Positions 28,061 through 39,615 of a stretch of 64,000 nt of DNA are shown one piece after another (within the stretch, counting starts at the first letter, position 1; every line of letters begins with the position of its first letter). The notes below the pieces were generated by a model. That model did no database searches and was not told the origin of the DNA. It worked only from the letters and a program-made list of their open reading frames with translations. The translations under genes and the position numbers were made by a program. Source of the stretch: Apostichopus japonicus (Eukaryota; Echinodermata; Holothuroidea; Aspidochirotida; Stichopodidae); contig NC_092566.1 in NCBI RefSeq assembly GCF_037975245.1, forward strand, positions 12,829,001 to 12,893,000, written 5' to 3'.

Positions 28061-31000
28061 ATACGAATGTGCGGTACCGATCAATCGAATGTTCGGTATC
28101 GATCAATCGAACGAGCGGTACCGATCAATCAAATGAGTGGTACCGGTCAATCGAATGTGCAGTACGGTAGAATAGATTGTGCGGTACTGTTAAATCGAAT
28201 GTTCGGTACCGATCAATCAAATGAGCGGTACCGGTCAATCGAATGTGCGTTACCTAACGATCGAACGTTCGGTACCGACCAATCGAATATACCGTAGCGA
28301 TCAATCGAATGTGCGGTACCGTTCAATCGAATGTGCGGTACCGATAAATCGAATTGCGCTACCGACTAATCGAATGTGCAGTACCGTTAAAACGAATGTG
28401 CGATACAGATATATGAAATGTTCGGTACCCATGAATCGAATTTGCGGTATCGATCGATAAAATGTGTGGTGCCAATCAATCGAATGTGTGGTACCGTTAA
28501 ATCGAATGTGCAGTACCGCTAAATAAAATGTGCGTTACCGATCAATCGAATTTGCGGTACCGACCAATCGAATGTTCGTTACCTATTAATCAAATGTGCG
28601 GTACCGACCAATCGAATGTGCGGTGCCGATCAATCGAATGTTCGCTACCGACTAATCGAATGTGCGGTACCGTTAAATGGAATGTGCCCAACCGATATAT
28701 TGAATGTTCGGTACTGATCAATCGAATTTGGGGTATCGATCGATAGAATGTGCGGTACCGTTAACTCGAATGTGCAGTACCGTTGAATCGAATGTGCGGT
28801 ACCGTTATACAGAATGTTCGGTACCCATCAATCGAATGTGCGTTACCGATAAAGCAACTGTACGGTATCGATCGATCGATCGAATGTCGGTACCGTTGAA
28901 TTGAATGTACGGTACCGTTGAAGTGAATGTACGTACCGTTAAATCGAATGTGCGTTACCGATCAATCAAATGTGCGGTAGCGACTAATCGAATGTGCGGT
29001 AACGTTAAATGGAATGTGCGGTACCGACATATCGAATGTTCGGTACTGTTCAATGGAATGTGCGGTATCGATTGATCGAATGTTCGGTACCGTTGAATTG
29101 AATGTGCGGTACAGATCATACGAATGTGCGATACCGATCAAGCGAATGTTCGTTTCCTATCAATCGAATGTTCGTTACCGATCAATCGAATGTGTAGTAC
29201 CGAAAACAAAGAATGTGCCGTACTGTTAAATCGAATGTGCGATATCGATCAATCGAATGTGTGGAACCGTTAAATAGAATGTGCACTACTGATCAATCGA
29301 ATGTGCGGTATCGATCGAATGTGCGGTACCGTTAAATCGAATGTGCAGTACCGATCGATCGAATGTGCGGTACCGATCAATCGAATGTACGGTACAGATC
29401 AATCGAGTGTGCGTTACCGTTGAATGGAATTTACGGTACCGTTCAATCTAATGAGTGGTACCGTTCGATCTAACGTGCGGTACTGCATTATCGAATGTGC
29501 GGTACCGTTGAATCGAATGTGCAGTACCGTTAAAACGAATGTGCGTTACCAATCAATCTAATATGCGGTACCGATCAATCGAATGTGCGTTATCGAACGA
29601 TCGAATGCGCGGTACCGTTAAATCGAATGTGCGGTACCGATCAATCGAATGTGCGGTACCGTTAAATCGAATGTGCGGTACCGATTAATAGAGTGTGCTG
29701 TACCAATAAATCGAATGTGCGGTATCGCTCAATTAAATGTGCGGTACCGTTATATCGAATGTGTAGTACTAATCAATTGAATGTGCGGTACCGTTAAGTC
29801 GAATGTGCGATATCGATCAATCGAATGTGCGGTACCGATCGATAGAATGAGCGGTTCCGATCAATTGAATGTGCGGTAACTTTTAATCGAATGTGCAGTA
29901 CCGTTATATCGAATGTGCGGTACTGATCAATGGAATGTGCGGTACTGATCAATCGAATGTGCGTTACCGATAAATCGAATGTGTGTTATCGATCGATCTA
30001 ATGTGCAGTACCGTTAAATCGAATATGCAGTACCGTTGAATCGAATGTGCGGTATCGATCAATCGAATGTGTGGTACAGATCAATCGAATGTGCGATAAC
30101 GTTAAATCGAATGTGCTGTACCGTTAAATCGAATGTGCGTGACTGATCAATCGAATGTGCGATATCGATCAATCGAATGTGCAGTACCGATCAATCTAAT
30201 ATGCAGTACTACTAAATTGGATGTGCGGTAACAATAAATAGAATGTGCGTTACCGATCAATCAGATGAACGGTACCGATCAATCGAATGTGTGGTACTGA
30301 TCATTCCAATGTTAGTTACCGATAAACCGTATGTGCGGTATCGATCCATCGAATGTGCGGTATCGTTTAAATGGAATGTGCAGAACCGTTGAATCGAATG
30401 TGCATACCGATCAATCAAATGTGCGGTACCGTGAAATCGAATCTGCTGTACTGTCAAATAGAATCTGCTGTACTGTCAAATAGAATGTGCTGTACAGTCA
30501 TATCAAATATGCGGTACCGTTAAATCGAAAGTGCGGCACCGCTAAATAGAATTTGCGGTACTGTTATATGGAATGTGAGGTACCGATCAATCGAATGTGC
30601 GGTCCCAATCAATCGAATGTGCACGCGGTAACGTTAAATTGAATGTGCTGTACCGTCAAATCAAATGTACGGTACCGTAAAATCAAATATGCGGTACCGA
30701 TCAATCGGGTGTGCGGTACCGTTCAATCGAAAATGCAGGACCGTTAAATAGAATGTGCAGTCCCGTTAAAACGAATGTGCGGTGCCGCTAAATCGAATCT
30801 GCCCTACCGTCAAATCAAATGTGCGGTACCGATCAATAGAATGTGCGGGACCGTTATATCGAATGTACACTTCCGTTTAATCGAATGGGAGGTACCTCTT
30901 AATCGAAAGTGCGGTGCAGCTCAATGGAATGTGCGGTACCGTTCATTCGAATGTGCGGTACTGCAACTTCGAATGTGCGGTACCGATAAATATGATGTGC

Positions 31001-32035
31001 GGTACCGTTGAATCGCATGTGCGGTACCGTTAAATCGAATGTTCGGTACCGTTAAATCGAATGTGTGGTATCCTTTGATCGAATGTGAAGTATCGTTAAA
31101 TCGATTGTGCGGTACCGCTAAATCGAATTTGCGGTACCTTTAAATCGAATGTGCGGTACCGTCTAATAGAAGTTGCGGTACCATTAAATAGAATGTGCGG
31201 TACCGTTAAATTGATTGTCCGGTACCGTTAGATCATAATTGCGGTACCGATTAATTCGAATGTGCGGTACCGTTAAATCGAATGTGTAGTACCGTTAAAT
31301 CGAATGTGCGGTTCCGTTAAATCGATTGTCCGGTACCGTTAGATCGAAATTGCGGTACCGTTAAATCGAATCTGCAGTACCGTTAAATCGAATGTGCGAG
31401 CCGTTAAATCGAATGTGCGGTACCGTTAAATCGCATTTGCAGTACCCTAAAATCCAATGTTCGGTACTATTAAATCGAATGTGCAATTTCGTTCAATCGC
31501 TTGTGCTGTACCGTTAAATCGAATGTGCGGTACCGTTAAATGGAATGTGTGGCACCGCTCAATCGAATGTGCAGAACCGTTGAATCAAATGTGTGGTACC
31601 GTTAAATCAAATTTGTGGGACCGTTAAATAGAAAGTGCGGTATCGTTAAATCGAATGTGAGATACCGATAAATGGAATGTGCGGTATCGTTACATCGAAT
31701 ATGCTTTACCGTTGAATCGATTGTGCGGTACCTTTAAACCGAATTTGCGGTACCGTTTAATTGAAGTTGCGGTACCGTTAAATCGAATGTGCGGTACCGT
31801 TAAATTGAAGTTGCAGTACCGTTAAATAGAATGTGCGGTATCGATACATCGAATGTGAGGTACCGTTCAATCGAATATGCTTTACCGTAAAATCGAATGT
31901 CCGGTACCGTTGAATCGAAAATGCGGTACCGAGCAATCACATTTGCGGTACCGTTAAATCGAATGTGCGGTACCGCACATTTGAATGTGCGGTACGGGGG
32001 GCATGTGCGGTACGGTTTAATGGAATGTGCGGTAC

Positions 32036-32420
32036 CGTTGAATCGAATGTGCGATACCGATCAATAAAATGTGCGGTACCGTTATATTGTATATGCGGTA
32101 GCGTACATTCGAATGTGCAGTAGCGTTAAATGGAATGTGCAGTACCGATAAATGGAATGTGCGGTTCCGTTGAATCGAATGTGCGAAACCGATCAATAAA
32201 ATGTGCGGTACCGTTATATCGTATGTGCGGGAGCGTACATTCGAATGTGCGGTACCGTTAAATGAAATGTGCGGTACTGATAAATGGAATGTGCGGTTCC
32301 GTTGAATCGAATGTGCGAAACCGATCAATAAAATGTGCGGTACCGTTATATCGTATGTGCGGTAGCGTACATTTGATGTGCGGTACCGTTAAATCGAATG
32401 TGCGGTACTGATAAATGGAA
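32036..32420 (+). repeat. 132-bp higher-order repeat at the right edge of the array
   Basis: Three successive copies of a six-monomer block containing GATCAATAAAATGTGCGG and GTTATATCGTATGTGCGG begin near 32,036, 32,166 and 32,298. Period is close to 132 bp (6 x 22). It is the last organised structure before unique DNA. Confidence 0.8.
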
Positions 32421-32428
32421 TGTGCTGT

Positions 32429-33431
32429 TGGTCAGCATATCTCTCTGCCTCCATTTAGCTATGCTACATGTCACTGTTTTTAGTAACATGTGCTTTCCAT
32501 GTGGACAGTGACGTAAGTGTCACAGGTCATGTGACGCCTGTTTACGGACCCTGTAAATAAAATTATGGGATTGGGATTTGCTTGCTTTGATATAAGACAT
32601 CCGAGAAATTTACTTATTGGGGTATATTTTTACTCTAAAGTAATCGCATGGGAATTAGCAAATTGATTTGACAAGTCTGGTTGCTTCTTAGCTCATTGTG
32701 TCCCTCATGAGGTATCTATCAATCATATAAAAAAATAAAAAAAACACCACGTTACTAAGAATTGTGACCACGATCATATCGGTTTTAATTCTGAAAAATG
32801 TATTTTGGTGTTGAAATGTAATGAGGGTTACCGGGATCGTTATACAGGGATAAATGTGTCAGATGGGGTTCCATAATTGAAGTACAATCAATTTGTTTTA
32901 CTTTTTTTGCAGGGGAGACTCATGGAAAAGGCGAGAATTAAATATAAAGGTATAATGGTGGTGGGAAGGGGAGGGGGAGGGGGATTGGAAGGTGTTGAAG
33001 TTCAATAAAAGTTAAACAAACTTGGTGTTATCGCATCCGCGTTATTTCATTTTTAAAATGAAAGTTACTATGGATACGATATCGCATTACCAGGACGCTT
33101 CGCTCGTCGTTTATTTGGAAGATCAGAGATATACGTTATCTGGCAACAATGTCACTAAGAGAGAACAGTGTTGATCAGCTGTGCAATTTTGATGTACACA
33201 ATTAGGAGAGTGGGTTTTGCTTAATAGCTATAGCATATACTAATCCAGCAGCTTCATACGCAGTACTACGTTACTAGTCTTGCCATGATCTGCAGGGTGG
33301 GAGATAATGGGGTAAGCTGTTGGGACATACAGTAATCATACTCTACAATAGGATATTACATGCCACATACATTTTGCAACCTATTGGTATGCCCAGAGCT
33401 CGAGACACCTTAAGACAGAAAATGTGGTTCA
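32429..33431. other. Unique sequence flanking the satellite, no gene seen
   Basis: Satellite identity stops abruptly. This kilobase is AT-rich and contains a G-rich stretch near 32,960-33,000 (GGGAAGGGGAGGGGGAGG). I see no convincing ORF, RNA gene or repeat family. Confidence 0.6.
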
Positions 33432-33590
33432 CAGGCGCGTATCCAGGATTTTCTAACCCGGGGGGCGCGAATTACTATCTAAGCGGAGCGCCACCATCGG
33501 TTGGCGCGCAGCGTACAAGAAAATTTCTTATTTTGATACCCCCCAGATCACCGGAAACGGCACTTCTCGGGCTTGAAATGACCAACCAGA
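33432..33590 (+). mobile_element. Partial hAT-like short element, left end
   Basis: Begins with CAGGCGCGTATCCAGG and contains the family core CTATCTAAGCGGAGCGCCAC, CGGTTGGCGCGCAGCGTACA and CCAGATCACCGGAAACGGCA. The same core recurs near 34.2, 37.0, 47.75, 53.3, 56.05 and 57.45 kb. No matching right end with a target duplication was found, so the copy is probably truncated. Confidence 0.6.
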
Positions 33591-34117
33591 TGTACACTTT
33601 TTGCCTGAGAACCAAGTATTTCCTAAAAGTTTTTTTTCCATCCATAACCTTTTTGAAGATTGTCAACCCGGCACACATCATGTTCGACCTGATCGCATAT
33701 CCTGTGGGTCTTTGCTTTTGTAGGTGATTCTACGTCGCGGCCCTCAATACCCGTCAGCCCCACTTTTCAAGGTTTTAAGCCCCATATTTGTTCAGAATTT
33801 GAAACTTCACATTTCTCGTGAATAAACTCACTTCAAAACATACCCATAATGTTGTACAAAATTTCATCTATGGACAACCAATATAGAAAAACTTCCTTCA
33901 ACCTCTAACAGACCGTTCAAAATTGCACGAGTAGAGGGAAGTGTGATGCAGAATGTTGGTCCGAAATTTTCAAAAATTCAGACACAGTTAATTAATTGGT
34001 GTACAAATATTAAAACCTCTTATAACGGCTATTGTAAAACTTGGTTGAAGGAAATGAAAAAATAGCAGATATATCCGAAACCGAACACTACACACATAGG
34101 CGTAGGAGGCGCGGCGG

Positions 34118-34499
34118 CAGTGGCGGAGCTAGGGGTATTGGTCAGGAGGGGCGAGAATGGTCTGTAGGGACGCTTTCGACACTATCTAAGCGGAGCGCCA
34201 CCACTGGTTGGCGCGTAGCGTACAGAAAATTTTTGAGTAAAGATACTCCCTAGATCGCCGGAAATGACCCTTTCCGGGCCTGGCTAATTTGCAGATAAAC
34301 GAAGAATAAGGTGTCATCGCCAAATTACACCAACAAAATGTGACAAATGTCAATAAGTAGATGAGAGCGCAATAAAAAAGTCAATAATCTAGAATAAGTA
34401 AAAAGTGGTAAAGAGCTGAAAAAGGGCTCCAGCAGTCCATTTGAGTCCGTCGGGGGGGGGGGGGCATCCGCCCCTGACCGTATGGACGCTCCCCCACTG
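34118..34499 (+). mobile_element. hAT-like MITE with 8-bp target duplication CGCGGCGG
   Basis: Starts CAGTGGCGGAGC and ends with the near inverse GCTCCCCCACTG. It is flanked on both sides by CGCGGCGG (34,110-34,117 and 34,500-34,507). An 8-bp duplication and termini of CAG...CTG type match the hAT superfamily. The interior holds the GCGGAGCGCCACC family core and a run of about 13 G near 34,453. There is no coding capacity. Confidence 0.85.
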
Positions 34500-34899
34500 C
34501 GCGGCGGGGGTGCAGCCCCTAATTCGCCATTACTAATGTAAAAGAGAATTTTGACATAATTGGACCTCCATGCAGTGTTCGACTTATGGCCAAAAAATAG
34601 CAACAAATTTCGACAATTGCTATACAATACCTTTGTTGCATAGCAGTTCCCCAATATTGAATAGCAGTTTTGAAATTACCACAAAACGGACCAAATGTTG
34701 GCGATCAATGTATTAACTAGAAAATGTTTGTTTATTATTATATTTATACTAGTGTTGCTACGATAATCGTTTTCAATATCAGTATCGGCCGATATTTGCA
34801 ATATCGGCAGCATATCGGTATCGGTAAAATTGTGCCTAATTGCCGATAACAGCAAACCGATATTGAACTTTTCTTTTTAACAGCAGAGCTACCTGTACT

Positions 34900-35398
34900 C
34901 AGGGGCGTAGCGAAGGTTTTTTTGTTGGGGGGTGTGGAGAATTTGATTTGCCAACGGATCTGGAATTGGTGACTGAAATAGGGGAGGGGTCTAAGGGTAG
35001 GGGGTCTACCCTTCCCCTTTGGAAAATTTTTAGTTTTGAAACGTCCTTAGATGCAATCTGGTGCATATTTTAAGTCAAATTTGATTTGCCGACGGATCTG
35101 GAAGTGGTGACTGAAATGGGGGAGGGGTCTAAGGGTAGGGGGTCTACCCCTCCCCTTTGGAAAATTTTTAGTTTTGAAACGTCCTTAGATGCAATCTGGT
35201 GCATATTTTAAGTTAAATTTGGCACGGAAGAAGCTCCCGTTCTCCTTTTCTCTATTCAGCTTTCCATCTTTCTTCCCCTTCCGCTCTCTTCACCTTTTCT
35301 CCTTTTGCCGACAGACCCAAAATTTGCCGACAGCGACCAAATTATTGGGGGGGGGGGGTGTGACACCGCCCCCACACCCCCCGCTCGCTACGCCCCTG
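34900..35398 (+). mobile_element. hAT-like MITE with 8-bp target duplication CCTGTACT
   Basis: Termini CAGGGGCGTAGCGA and TCGCTACGCCCCTG are exact inverted repeats of 14 bp. CCTGTACT flanks both ends (34,892-34,899 and 35,399-35,406). Internally a unit of about 143 bp is tandemly duplicated (about 34,945-35,220): GACGGATCTGGAAGTGGTGA, GGGGAGGGGTCTAAGGGTAG and CCTTAGATGCAATCTGGTGC occur twice. The last of these motifs recurs at 51.74 kb, linking it to the 51,322 element. Confidence 0.93.
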
Positions 35399-36724
35399 CC
35401 TGTACTTATTTATACTTGCAATGATTTGTTAATCTGCCCAAGACGGTCCATTTCTTTAGCGTCAGTTAAACTCAGATTCATTTTCGATTAATATCCATGG
35501 AAACCTGACTCTCCGTAACATCTAAAACACGTCTACGGCGCGCGAATATAACCAATGACCTTCGTGAACCTTGGCCTACAAACAGCATTAGTGCAGTATA
35601 TATACACTGTACTAACCATTCATTTCCTCAAAGGCCTCCGTGAAAACCTTGAACATGGTGCATACAGTAACTGCACAGTTCAGCAGTGTTGGAAAACCTT
35701 GTTCAATTTCCCGCGAACACACTGTCGATTTCCCGCCGGTGTTCGCCTGCCTAGCACGCGTAACGTGCGAGCATAAAGGCGTGGTGTCCAGGGGCCCGTC
35801 TTAGGGCTATGGTGGGGTTATGGGGTAGAACCCCTCTTGGGGATCCTGGGGGCGAAAGCCCCCGAAAATTGTCATTTTTTGCGATGTCTGGCGATGAAAA
35901 AATTCACAGTTGAGGATGCAAACTACTGACAACTTTTTTATTTAAATTGTCACGAAACTGATGAAAATTTTAAAATGACAAGTTAAAGTAGCTATATTAT
36001 CGTATAAAATGAAAAGAGATTTAATCTGTCTTTCAATCTTTAAAAAGTGCAACTTACAAAACTTCCGATATTATGAAACAAACAACGTTCAGCAAAGCCC
36101 CGTTTCTAGACTGCCTAACAATGAATAGCGTGCACTATGCGTACATTTTTACAACTGAAGTGTTTAACCCTATACCCAACTACTGTACCACGGTACATGT
36201 GCTGTGAATTTGCCCAGGTACCTTCCCAACAACTGTGAGCTCATCCCCTGTGTAACACCTGTTTGTTAACATTTTTTTGGCACGTTGCCAGGGAGTTTAG
36301 TTACGTCAGATCCGTAACCGCCGAGGTGGTTAGGCTATTTGCTTTACACTTAACTATGGTAGGATAATATTTTTTCAGGTTTTTTTTCGCTATACGGTCA
36401 AGTGAATAAGTTGTACATTGAGTATAAACTCAATAAATTATAACTTCTACATTGTGATCGACAGTTCGTAAGTTAAGGTTTGAGTGTTTGCTCCCAAATC
36501 TGACTAGGAATTTGTATCGCACAAATCGGCACAATGTGCGATGCTGATTTGGAAACGTCTCGCAAGTTTGTCGTTTTGGATCGCATTTTGCGATGCGATA
36601 CCGGAAAAATCGAACACTGCCTCCATGCTTTTTATACATCTACATCTACATGAGATATGTCGTTGTTTACATTAGCATCCCGCGGTATACTGCGCAATTT
36701 GAACGGACCGTACGGTACATGATG

Positions 36725-36833
36725 GCATGCGATGTAATAACCGATGCTTGCTTATATGATATTGACATGAACACGTTGAACGCGCGCTTCGCGCGCGAAA
36801 ATTTTTGGTTATTTTTTCAGGCAAGTCGGACAG
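36725..36833 (+). repeat. Dispersed repeat shared with 53,767-53,868
   Basis: ATGCGATGTAATAACCGATG followed by CTTGCTTATATGATATTGACATG-like sequence and an ACGCGCG-rich patch recurs near 53,767 in the same orientation with moderate divergence. Function unknown; probably another transposon fragment. Confidence 0.7.
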
Positions 36834-36915
36834 TTTTGAGGCTTTTCATCCTGGAACGCCATTTTCATGCTCACTGATATGATGTGATATCTGCTGTTTG
36901 CGTTACAAATTCGAA

Positions 36916-37554
36916 CAGGCGCGTAGCGAGGAATTTGCCAAGGGAGGGGCGAAGCCTGTAGGCAAACTATCTAAGCGTAGAGCCACCATAGGTTGGCGCG
37001 AAGCGTTCAAAAAATTTTGGCCGAAAATGCCTCCCAGATCGCTGGAAATGGCACTACCCAGGACCATTTGTTAGCGCGAAGCGTACAAGCAAATTTTGGC
37101 CGAAAATGTCTTCCAGATCGCTGGAAATGACACTTCCCAGGCCTTGTAAGTTGCATCTAAGCACTGTCTATTTTGAAATTACTTAGCGATATCATTTAAA
37201 AAAATGCGTTATGATAGACCATATATAGTATATATATAGATCATTGGTGAGAGAGGAAAATGGAGTTGTCGGTGTAAGGGGTAGGGTGAGTCACATTTTT
37301 ACGAAATCATTGATCCGTCACTGGCTACCCTTCAGCGCTGTAATGATGTCACTGTTCCTCTTTCTCTTCGCGTTTTTCTTTTACTCCCTCCTTTTCTCCT
37401 TTTTCTCTCTTTCTTCTTTTTCTTTTCCCTTCCTTCCTCTCCTCCTCCTCTTTTTCCCCTCTTTTTTCCTTTTTTCTTCCCTTTTCTTTTCTCCCCTCTT
37501 TTTCTTACCCGGGGGGCGCGCGCCCCCAACGCCCCCCCCCTGGATACGCACCTG
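36916..37554 (+). mobile_element. hAT-like element remnant with internal duplication and polypyrimidine tract
   Basis: Left end CAGGCGCGTAGCGAGG. The family core (GGTTGGCGCGAAGCG, GGCCGAAAATG, CAGATCGCTGGAAATG) appears twice in tandem between 36,990 and 37,145. A right end reading CCTGGATACGCACCTG closes at 37,554. Flanks do not match as an 8-bp duplication, and the right end resembles the left end at 33,432 more than its own. The copy is therefore either old or a composite of two insertions. Confidence 0.55.
37355..37507 (+). repeat. ~150-bp homopyrimidine tract
   Basis: Almost uninterrupted C/T on the plus strand (TTTCTCTTCGCGTTTTTCTT, then long TCC/TTC runs). Such tracts can adopt triplex DNA. 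A shorter similar tract lies at 35,240-35,310 inside the related element. Confidence 0.85.
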
Positions 37555-37639
37555 GTTCATATGTCAATTTTGAGCTTTCCCCCAATAATTGTTTCTCCTT
37601 CTGGTGTTGCACTATACTATGCAACAATTGCAACTTTAA

Positions 37640-38025
37640 CTCCCCGCTATGATTGCTGTTCAAGTCTCCATAGTACAGATCTTCAACATCAATACTTTCT
37701 GTGAACAAAAGTTAGGCACTTAGGCAGATACATGGTGTTACGTAATTGTACTTTGAAAACGATGTGTCTGAGCAGTATGAATTTCAACTTTTCTTCCACA
37801 TTATGTAAGTGATGAACAAAGTAAAAACATGTCGCAGAATCATAAGTAAACAGCTATGCATACTGTAGTTTCTCAAACAATTAAAAATTAAACATATGCA
37901 AAAATACCTACGAAGATAGCTTGGCTTCTGTTACATCATTAGGGCTCCTACACTAGGCATATAATACAGACCGACACGGTAGCTAGGTGTGCGAGAGTCA
38001 TAAGCATATACAGTACCTCACTGCT
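37640..38025 (+). repeat. Left arm of a long-range inverted repeat (partner 49,612-49,990)
   Basis: Blocks such as CTATGATTGCTGTTCAAGTC, CACTTAGGCAGATACATGGT, AACAAAGTAAAAACATG and AGGGCTCCTACACTAGGCAT recur in the same order in reverse complement at 49.6-50.0 kb. The copies are clearly diverged. No ORF is supported. Confidence 0.75.
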
Positions 38026-38042
38026 ATGGCCGGCCATCAGTC

Positions 38043-38302
38043 TCAAATCGTGGGAGATCGACTTATACCGATTTAAATCGACATATACCAATTTCCTTCG
38101 ACTTATACCAGTTTCCAGCAGCTTAAATTGACTTCTACCGATTTAAATCGACATATACCAGTTTAATTCTACATATCATCGATTTATATCAACATATACC
38201 AGTTTAATTCGACATATCATCGATTTAAATCGACATATAGCAATTTAAATCGATTATAAGTAAAATAAATCGGTATATGTCAATTTAAATCGACATATAC
38301 CA
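38043..38302 (+). repeat. AAATCG/CATATACC satellite, left segment
   Basis: Degenerate 20-21-bp units of the type TTTAAATCGACATATACCAG, often paired into a ~41-bp dimer with TTTAATTCGACATATCATCG. The array is cut at 38,302 by the CACTA-like element and resumes at 45,304 in the same orientation. The 150-bp stretch from 38,142 recurs nearly unchanged from about 45,389. Confidence 0.85.
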
Positions 38303-38312
38303 CACTGTTAAT

Positions 38313-38545
38313 CTAAGTTAGTCAAATTGACTAATTAAAATTAGTCCTGCACAGTGCTTCGTACGCCTAATTAAAATTAGTCAAATGACTAACCAGCAAA
38401 GATTAGTCGTATGACTAATATGCTAAACTAGTCAAGTGACTAATATATCATAGTCATATGACCATTCAATTAGTCTGGTGACTTCCAAAATTAGTCCTGC
38501 ACAGCACTTGACCTGTTATTCATTAGTCATCAGACTAATGCGCCA
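38313..38545. repeat. TTAGTCA subterminal repeats, left end
   Basis: At least ten copies of TTAGTCA or its complement TGACTAA, often as near-palindromes such as TTAGTCATATGACTAAT or TTAGTCGTATGACTAAT. AATTAGTCCTGCACAG occurs twice. Confidence 0.85.
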
Positions 38546-39163
38546 TTCATCACGATTTTGATTTCACTTTAACCGATGTTTTGGCCTCCAGTTTGTGTGG
38601 AGATCTTCGTGTGCATAAAATCTGTAAGTTTCACTCAGGGTTCCTGCTGGCTGTTGCTAATACAATCCGACCCCCCTCCCAGAAAAATAAAACAAATTGG
38701 GCAATCTTGTGGGGTAAATGAAGGAAATCCTATTGCAAGGTTGAAAAGATATGTTTGAATAAAAAATACAGAAATCATGGCTTTATTTTACCAGACTCAT
38801 TTATTGCTATAACATATACTGAAAAGCATACATGAAAAGCCTCAATAGGAGTGTTACAGCTAGAATGGGGTGATATTTCTCCCATGGTTCAATCATTAAA
38901 AAAACTTTGTCAGATTAAGCCAATATTTTCAGAGAACTGTTTCAAGGGATGCAAGTATTATAAACAAGTTGGTCCCAAATGGCTGTCCCAAATCACCAAA
39001 TTATGTCAGAGGATTGAAAATACAATATATTGATATAAAAATTATACAGCAGTATGTCCACTCATACATAATGGACAAATAAATTTTAATAAGAACTGAA
39101 AAGTCAAAGTTCTATTAAAAACATGTCATATAATGACTCAAATCCTTGCTTTAAAATGTACTG

Positions 39164-39387
39164 CTACACAACAAGTGTGTTGACCAGAAAATACTGGATG
39201 ATTTTCTGGATGAAGACCATGGTCTTCTTACAAACAGTGGGATAAGCCAAGTTGAAAACATAGTATGATGCTATGTATGCTGACAGAGCTGAAATCAACC
39301 AACTGCTAGAGCCAACTTCTTCCCCATCAAATATTGTAAAGTGGGTTTATTCTGCACAAGTGGGACCATTTCCCTTGATGTAGAGGG
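39164..39387 (-). pseudogene. Last-exon copy 2 of an unrecognised protein gene inside the CACTA-like element
   Basis: The minus strand encodes IFDGEEVGSSSWLISALS, AYIASYYVFNLAYPTV, then CKKTMVFIQKIIQYFLVNTLVV and a TAG at 39,166-39,164. A possible acceptor (ATATTTAG) lies just before 39,387. Comparison with copy 1 at 39,616-39,791 shows mostly third-position changes in this frame (for example TCG/TCA, ATT/ATA, TAC/TAT), so it was once translated. A TAA just upstream of IFDGEEV and a shift to the frame reading STSREMVPLVQNKPTLQYL suggest decay. The ending YVFNLAYPxxxKxTMVFIQK resembles the C-terminus of a lineage-expanded uncharacterised animal family; that match is from memory and not searched. 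AATAAA signals lie at 38,805-38,800 and 38,787-38,782. Confidence 0.55.
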
Positions 39388-39615
39388 CTAAATATTTAAA
39401 TCTTATTATGAATTACATTATAAGTATCAACTAGTTTAAAAGTATGATAATTTCGTTTTAACAGCAGACAAACGACAACGGTCAGAGGTCTATTCTTGTT
39501 TTTACACCTAGAGGTTTTGATTAACCCTCTCCAACACACTTAAAATAGAAAGGTCTAACTTAAAATTGTCATTAATGCTTAAGATGATTTTCTGAATGAA
39601 TACCATGGTCTTCTT

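Larger units (their letters stand above)
2718..32428 (+). repeat. 22-bp tandem satellite array, main segment
   Basis: About 29.7 kb of the same monomer in the same orientation. From about 2.7 to 28.5 kb the dominant unit is CGGTACCGATCAATCGAATG. From about 28.5 kb to the end CCGTTAAATCGAATG predominates and divergence rises. The last recognisable monomer ends near 32,428, where unique sequence starts (GTTGGTCAGCATATCTC). Consensus reading is open in all three forward frames, so long ORFs here carry no evidence of coding function. Repeats, period and orientation are read directly from the sequence. Confidence 0.97.

Noticed and set aside
30-32328. Dozens of 60-270-residue ORFs on both strands of the satellite as a repetitive protein gene family
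   Set aside because: The 22-bp consensus has no stop in any forward frame, so long ORFs are automatic. Frames overlap each other, end at random variants, and show no splice, promoter or codon-bias signal.
1-32428. CRISPR array
   Set aside because: Units are contiguous 22-mers with no unique spacers, no cas genes, and the context is eukaryotic.
1-32428. Telomeric or simple CENP-B-box satellite
   Set aside because: The monomer has no TTAGGG-type unit and no recognisable CENP-B box; centromere function cannot be read from sequence alone.
34753-34870. ATATCGG-rich stretch as a hAT end
   Set aside because: TAGTGTTGCTACGATAATCG looks terminal, but no inverse partner or target duplication was found.
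35684-36619. A further hAT element (CAGTGTTGG ... GAACACTG)
   Set aside because: Only the outer 7 bp match and the flanking 8-mers (CAGTTCAG, CCTCCATG) differ.
33432-37554. One 4.1-kb element bounded by CAGGCGCGTATCCAGG and CCTGGATACGCACCTG
   Set aside because: The ends match each other, but the flanks share only an offset GGTTCA and not an 8-bp duplication. Nested insertions make pairing uncertain.
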